The notes below the pieces were generated by a model. It was not told the origin of the DNA. It searched no databases and saw only the letters and a list, made by a program, of their open reading frames with translations. Shown one piece after another: positions 58,261 through 64,000 of a DNA stretch of 64,000 nucleotides (position 1 is its first letter; every line of letters begins with the position of its first letter). This DNA comes from Cyprinodon diabolis (Eukaryota; Chordata; Actinopteri; Cyprinodontiformes; Cyprinodontidae), in contig CM060062.1 in the NCBI GenBank assembly GCA_030533445.1, forward strand, positions 2,702,456 to 2,766,455. The letters run 5' to 3'. A program made the translations under genes and the position numbers.

Positions 58261-58360
58261 TCCTCCCTCTGTTCCCTTTTTATGACCCTCTGCTCATCAA
58301 ACCCAAAGCGCCGTGGGCGGGGCCGAGCAGGGCCGATGTTTGCTGCAGGAGGAGAGGCGG
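58261..58360 (+). promoter_or_regulatory. sephs2: Candidate SECIS element in the sephs2 3' UTR
   Basis: ATGA at 58282-58285, then 13 bases to an unpaired AAA at 58299-58301, and a GA (58335-58336) on the 3' side to complete the tandem G.A core. Helix II pairs CTGCTC (58290-58295) with GAGCAG (58325-58330), extended by T.G and C-G, but has a CC/CC mismatch next to the core. CCC/GGG in the apical part would make a form-2 SECIS. The lower stem could use TCCTCC (58261) with GGAGGA downstream. No better ATGA...AA...GA arrangement was seen in this 3' UTR. Requires a folding check. Confidence 0.55.
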
Positions 58361-58888
58361 GACTGAAACCGCTGGACGTCTGAAGCTGTTTGTTGATTTG
58401 TATTTTTCTCTGCTTTTCACTCAATAAAAACAACAAACTCTGATTAAATGTTTGTCTTTTCTTTATTGGAAAATCAAAGATTTAATTTCAAAGACCTGCT
58501 TTAGTTCTCAAGAGAAAGTCTTGGATGGGAATTAAAGATCTGGAAGCTAAGATCTAAGCTTCCTTCAAGCTTCTGGGCTTTTTCACCGTTAAAAGACGTT
58601 TGGTCGAAAAATCTGCTGTAGGTTTAAAGGTCTGAATGAATAAATTATTTCATCTTAAACATATGAAAGCCACTTAATTATATCTGAGGCTTATGTTTCA
58701 ATTACTTTGACGCCAAATCCTTCAATTTACTAAGAAAATATAAACAATTTATGAAACCTTTAATACTTTAAAAGGGATAAATTAACTAATGGGGCGACGT
58801 TTATAAAAACTAGATGAAGGCAAATGTATTCAGTCCAGTTTTCTAGAGAAATGAACAGACTGAACAAGATGATTTACAGACTTATTCA

Positions 58889-59373
58889 CCCTTTATAGGG
58901 CAAGTTAGTATTTCTGATTACTTGCATACCCAGTACTAATGCAATCTCCCTCAGTGAGGTCTAGAAGCACTAGATCTATATCCATCCATTCAGCAGAGAT
59001 GCTGCTACATGGCTGCACATCTTATTTTGACATTTGACCAGTTGGATGAGCCCTAAATGATAGATTACCTACTGGAAATTAAGTTGGAAAAAAACATTAG
59101 CAAGTAAAAAAAAAAACAATTATATGTAGGTTTATAAACTAAAAAATGTAAGTGCCAATATCAACATTAATGCCTCTAAGGTTATGTTGGACCAAAAACA
59201 TGATTTTCATTAATTTCTTTTAGAAGCACTTTTTTATTATTTAATAAATTTTTGACCAAAAAAATTTTTTTTTTTTTTTTTTATGTAAGAAAGGTAACAT
59301 GGTCTGGTCCTGGATTCCAATAACACTATTGGCTGGAAATTTAAAAGTATTTGACTGAGAACCCTATAAAGGG
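58889..59373. mobile_element. Short MITE with CCCTTTATAGGG / CCCTATAAAGGG ends
   Basis: The 12-base ends at 58889-58900 and 59362-59373 are inverted copies. The ends begin CCC as in some piggyBac-type elements, but TTAA flanks are not intact (CA before, TTAT after). Interior AT-rich, non-coding. Confidence 0.5.
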
Positions 59374-59743
59374 TTATAAGGATCCTAAAGTTGACTCTGC
59401 TCCATTACTGCTCACTAGATCACCTTTAAAGAGTGATCTTTGTGTTTTTGTGAAAGGTGTCACAGAAATACAGATTTAATAACTTATGAGGTATATTGCT
59501 TTAAAAAGATACATTACAGATGGAAATACATAGTAAATTAAAATAAATAGTATATATTTTAACTGAAGCAAAATCAGGCATGTCTTTAAAACAGTAAGTT
59601 TAGCCTCCTCGCGCTTTTTCCCGAGAATTATATTGAAGGAAATTTAAATGAAAAAGATGAATAAAAGTAATAAATTCTAGAATATGCAGTGATCTTTGAG
59701 ACTTTGCCCCAGACGCTCTAATGCGCTGCAGTTCCGCTCCAGG

Positions 59744-59757
59744 CCAGCAGAGGGCGC
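59744..59757 (+). promoter_or_regulatory. CTCF-type motif near the ap4b1 promoter
   Basis: CCAGCAGAGGGCGC matches the vertebrate CTCF core consensus (CCASYAGRKGGCRS) at all 14 positions. It lies 420 bases before the ap4b1 coding start and about 40 bases before an ETS-type CGGAAGT (59796-59802). Binding is inferred. Confidence 0.5.
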
Positions 59758-60179
59758 TCTGACGCGGCGCAAATGAGCTGCTGAAGGAACCGAAGCGGAA
59801 GTTTGGGCAATGTAAACAAACCCGTCATCATCTTAACTGTTTCTGTCGGATAAAATAATCAGCCTGAAGATCACTTTGGTATTTATTAACATTTTAAGCC
59901 TCTTTGCCTGTTTAATCTGCGATGTTATGATAAAGAGTCGATGTTGTCGATTCTCTTTCTGCGATGTTTTAGTGTGTAATTTGTTCTGTTGTTTCTTGTG
60001 TACAGTCACTGTGTTTTGTGTAAAAGCCTAACTGGGGACAGGCATTGAGAATTAGCCTTAGCTAAAATGTTGTAGTGTGTGACATGATTCATGAAACATA
60101 CTGGTCCCTATCAAATAAACGAATAAAATAAAAAATAATAAAAAAAATGTTTGCCGTGTTTCTAGAGCCCATCATCATC

Positions 60180-62255
60180 ATGCCGTATCTGGGCGGCAAG
60201 GAGACGGTGAAGGAGCTAAGGAGGTCTCTGTCCAACCCTAACATCCAGACCGACCCTCTGCGCTACAGGAACGCGGTGCTCAGAGTCATCAGGTGGGACT
60301 CGCTTTTCAGCTGAGGCTCCTGCTTTACGGCACTTGATGATGATTCCAGTCAAGCTGATCTTCATCCCAGACTAAATGCTTTCACCTAATGTTTCTTCAG
60401 GCATCTTCTCCTTCAATTAAATTTTGATTTCCACAAAAGTTGTTATTTTAACCTATTTTATAAAAACATGTTTATCTTTTCAAGTAAAATGATTTTTCTT
60501 GAGCTTTTCCTGCTTTGGACCAAAACAAAGCAGAGAGATAAAAGAACATTTAATGATTTAATAAATTCCATCTAAATATGATAATCATCCTGGAATTTGG
60601 TCTGTTTCTGCTAACTTTGCCCGTCCACAAACAGACACCTTAGCTGGAAGACCTAAAGACACTGCTCCAGTGTCTTTAGGTCAGACTTCCTGAAAAGCTG
60701 GAAACATGGAAATGTCTGTTGTTGTTATATATTCCTTTCTATTCCCAATAAAAAATATCTTATTTAATCAGATATTATTTCAGCTGTTGTATTGTTTATG
60801 ACACACAGTCCTACTAACTGTGTGTTAGAGCAATAAATGAAAGAGTGATTTGAGCACTAATCATGGTCAAACAGTTAATTCTGCACATACATGGAATAAA
60901 TTTACCACAACTGTTCAAAATATAAGAGTTTATTAACAAAAATCATTCAGCTCCAAGTCAAACATATTTCAGTTTAACACTCTCAACTAAGACTAGTAAA
61001 ACTCAACTAAACTAAACTACTATGTACAAAGAAGAAGGGGAAAACGGTTGAAAACCATATTACAGTTTAAGATGGATTCTGTGTTTGAAACCAAAGTTTA
61101 TCTGGAAGAATTTGGGATCTGATCAAATTAGCTTTTCACTAATTTTACAGAAATTGGAATGTTTTCAGACCAATTCACAATGCAAATCGATGAGGTGAAT
61201 AAAACATTATTTGGCCAAATAATGTTTTATTGAATGATTTGCTTAATCAAGAACCAAAAACCTTTAGTTAAATGATTCTTTACCCTCTTTGAAACAGCTA
61301 GCAGCGAATAGACATCAGGATTCCACTAAATGACTCTTGGTCAGACTTGGTAATGGAAATGTAATGAGCATCTGAGGAACACATGAACACTAATGTTATA
61401 TCAGTGTTTAAATCCTTAGTGAATAAAGCTTGTCTAAGCTTTAGCAACAGCTCAACACATATTCCTGTAGCATAGCGTAGCATGCAGTCCATTCTTTAGC
61501 GTCATCTTTACTCAGCAGTAAACACGTGATATGATTAGCATCATGTTGCTTTTTCTGTCCCTAATCATGCCAGACCTGCAAACCTTTTTCAACGTCCATT
61601 TGGAAAGCTTGAGTTTCATCCAGTTTTGTAGCTCTGCAGTCAGGACACAGCAGAGGTTCTTTGTCAGGGAAGTCCTTCTCTCATCCAGTTTGGCTCTATA
61701 AGTTCTGAAACTCAAGAGAAATGTGTTGCAAAAGGTCTGTTTTGCAACAGTTCAGTTCTGAAAGGTTCTGACTAATCCTTGATGGTTCTGGAGATCTGCT
61801 TCCCCTGGGGCCCGCATCTCCACTGTGTTGGAGACCCAGCCGAGGCGGACCCCAGCTTCATGGGCAAGGGAGAGGAGGCAAGGAGAGCAGGAGCAAAAGA
61901 GAGAGAATCCTGTGTGCTCTGTGGTTTTGTTCTGTCCTCACCTCTGGTGGCTTCCATGTGACTTGCCTCTGACTGCTTTGGCTGAAAAGGGGGGGTTGGT
62001 CAGGAGACAGTCTTACAGTCTCCTGCTGTAGGAACATGTCCCTCAGCATGATGCTGCCACCCTGCATGGTTAGCCTCCTGTGGAATTAGCTGCACTGGTT
62101 TTTAGGAATAACAGGGATTATCACCATTAGATTGTGGAGGAGCTGAGCAGCTCATTTTACAGCCTGTTACTATTACTATTTACTATTACTATTATTTATT
62201 ACAATTTAATACCCTGTGCAATAACCTGTTTCTCTATATCTGACACCCAGAGCAA

Positions 62256-62339
<84 letters not shown>

Positions 62340-63678
62340 CATGGAAACAGCCTGTGCAAATATCCGATATAATAATTCTATCTTCAAAAAAAAAAAAAAA
62401 AAAAAAAGTAAATTTCTCCACTGTGAGATCAATGAAGTCAATCAATCAATAATCATCTGCCTTTTAACTCCTGGTGTAACTCCTCCCTCCTCCTCCTCCT
62501 CCTCAGGGCGATGTCTCAGGGCCTGGATGTCTCTGACCTGTTCAGTGAGATGGTGAAAGCCTGCGCCACCGTAGACGTGGTCCAGAAGAAGCTGGTGTAT
62601 GTCTTCCTGTGTTGCTACGCCCACCTTAACCCGGAGCTGTCCCTGCTGGTCGTCAACACACTAAGGAAAGACTGCCTGGACCCCAACCCCATGGTCCGCA
62701 GCCTGGCTCTGAGAAGCATGACCAACCTGAGGCAAGCAGAGGGCGACTCTCCGAGGGCCACGCCCCTAAGGCGGAGGGGACGATGAACCATTTCTGACGG
62801 CTGTGTCTGTGTCGGCAGGTTGCCCAGCCTGGTGGAGTACGTGGAGCAGCCGCTGACAGCGGGGCTGAGAGACAGGGCGGCGTGCGTCAGGCGGGTGGCT
62901 GTTCTTGGCTGGGCCAAACTGCACCAGCTCCAACCTGAAACAGGTAGACCTTTCATTTCTGCTGCAAAGCTGGACATGCTTAGAAACTAAACCACTCAAC
63001 TAGAACCAGGAAAGTTTGAACAGGAATGACGACCAGAAGGTCTGCTGGACAGTCAGCTGGGTCCTTCTAGACCGGATGAGGCAGAGGGTCTGGGACTGGC
63101 CTGGTAAACCTCCCAGGTCAAAGCTTCTCATAGATCACTGGCAACACATTATCAGGAACCTAAACATCTTTTGCTTCATTACATCTGGATAAATATTAGA
63201 ATATTTTATTAAAGTTCATTTCCAGAGCGTGAAAGTCGAATAGAATTTAAGCCCGACTCTCCAGAAGAGTAGGAGACACTGTCCTGGGGGGGGACTGATG
63301 TCCAGGAGTCAACTTCCTTTGCAAGGAGGAGATGATGAAGGAGTTTTTGATCCAAGCATTTGCACAGAAAATTGATTGTAAGAAGTAGAGCATTCCTGCA
63401 TTCCTCATGTCCAGGGACTCCAGAACCAGAAACTGAGCCGTTAGTCAATGATCCAAAGTTCTGTTTTCAGATGAAAGTAAATTTGTTTGGAAACCAACAT
63501 CCCAGAATTCCCGTTTGGGATGCCTTCCAGATGCTGCGGTGGTGAACGAGCTGTACGGCCTGCTGAGGGACCCGGACCCCGTGGTGATGGTCAACTGCCT
63601 CCGAGCTCTGGAGGAAATCCTGAAGGAGGAAGGAGGCGTGGTCATTAACAAGCCCATCGCTCACCACCTCCTCAACAG
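60180..63678 (+). CDS. ap4b1: AP-4 complex subunit beta-1, first four coding exons (partial)
   Basis: Exons 60180-60292, 62507-62731, 62819-62943 and 63531-63678 join in phase to 203 residues; the gene continues past the window. AP-4 beta-1 is the large beta subunit of the AP-4 adaptor, which sorts cargo (such as ATG9A) at the trans-Golgi network without clathrin. The start [15 protein letters not shown], the [14 protein letters not shown] and [12 protein letters not shown] segments and [11 protein letters not shown] follow the armadillo-like trunk of human AP4B1 in order, not the closer AP-1/2 beta subunits. The second intron (62732-62818, 87 bases) uses a GC donor (AG|GCAAGC). Intron 1 (60293-62506) holds a TA microsatellite, a poly-A run and a Tc1-like scrap near 62040-62070. 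The last exon ends in phase 2 at a GT donor. Confidence 0.94.
62260..62337. repeat. AT microsatellite, about 39 repeats, in ap4b1 intron 1
   Basis: Uninterrupted AT run, followed 48 bases later by a run of about 22 A (62385-62407). Spurious Ile/Tyr ORFs on both strands come from it. Confidence 0.98.
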
Positions 63679-63810
63679 GTCAGACCAACAAACTCACCTG
63701 ATTTCACTCGCAGCAAAACAGAAATTCAATGGAGTCTCTTTCATACCTTCAACCGGATCAGAAAGAATTCTGCTACTATGAATATTCCTCCTGCATTTTA
63801 TACCACATTA

Positions 63811-64000
63811 ATGCTACGTTCACACCTTCAAAGCTGGTTTACATGCTAAGTCAATGGATGGCGCACATCATGGCGCATCAGAAGGTCCATTTGAGGCGAG
63901 GGGCGCGATTCACAAGCATTAGATGTATGATCACTCCTCTGATACAGTTTATTAACGCCTATATTAACTTAAAATGTAGAAACCTGCCATGTTCGATTTA
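63811..64000. mobile_element. Second copy of the GTTCACACC-ended MITE, cut by the window edge
   Basis: Begins ATGCTACGTTCACACC and continues with GTTTACATGCTAAGTCAATG and GATCACTCCTCTGATACAGT, colinear with the element at 23978. It lacks the perfect palindrome of the first copy and is shorter on the left. Right end beyond the window. Confidence 0.75.

Larger units (their letters stand above)
57981..60179. other. sephs2 3' UTR and sephs2-ap4b1 intergenic space
   Basis: sephs2 3' UTR runs to about 58440, with AATAAA at 58423-58428 and a candidate SECIS at 58261-58360. From 58450 the sequence is AT-rich with a short MITE (58889-59373). A GC-richer segment with CTCF- and ETS-type motifs at 59700-59830 is probably the ap4b1 promoter; an untranslated first exon should lie there because the coding start is preceded by an acceptor (TTTCTAG ending 60165). 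Confidence 0.55.

Noticed and set aside
62134..62556. 140-codon ORF and antisense partners with Ile-Tyr repeats
   Set aside because: Created by the AT microsatellite and poly-A in ap4b1 intron 1.

Overview
The window is a stretch of vertebrate nuclear DNA, almost certainly from a teleost fish. Five of the six recognisable genes are complete, multi-exon and close to human orthologues in sequence; their introns and intergenic spaces are packed with short DNA transposons of fish type (Tc1-like, hAT-like and fold-back elements), a tRNA-derived SINE, LINE pieces and minisatellites. All exon joins below were read by eye from splice signals and checked for reading-frame phase; no alignment or search was run.

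Layout, left to right: snrpg (+, 193-4660, spliceosomal Sm protein G); plpbp (+, 7405-12341, pyridoxal phosphate homeostasis protein); tmed4 (-, 20021-14820, p24 cargo receptor), tail-to-tail with plpbp; ikbkg/NEMO (+, 22574-43700, regulatory subunit of IkB kinase); sephs2 (+, about 46845-57980, selenophosphate synthetase 2, itself a selenoprotein with an in-frame UGA at 46989-46991 and a candidate SECIS element in its 3' UTR); and the first four coding exons of ap4b1 (+, from 60180, running off the right edge). The genes do not form a pathway or operon; they are housekeeping or signalling genes that happen to be neighbours.

The space between exons is the unusual part. Elements with readable ends and target-site duplications include: four short hAT-type elements with 8-bp duplications (3144-3579, 41259-41788, 42002-42495, 49923-50391), the last three sharing TAGAG/CTCTA ends and GGG-rich interiors; an intact DD34E Tc1-like transposon (31531-32778); an element with a 9-bp duplication carrying a helicase-like fragment (11119-11636); an 834-bp fold-back element inserted inside an older element (16806-18098); a 924-bp element with a 5-bp duplication (37623-38546); and a 5'-truncated L1 with a 12-bp duplication (45205-46474). 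Minisatellites are abundant: 27/18-bp units in plpbp intron 2, 18-bp and 24-bp units in ikbkg introns, and 22/18-bp, 21/14-bp and 17-bp units in three sephs2 introns. The 2-kb 21/14-bp array in sephs2 intron 4 keeps all three forward frames open and produces very long spurious ORFs.

I did not find a convincing new multi-gene system. The best candidates for a second look are the helicase-fragment transposon, the GGG-rich hAT-like group, the modular 7-bp-based minisatellite, the sephs2 recoding signals and a GC-AG intron in ap4b1.
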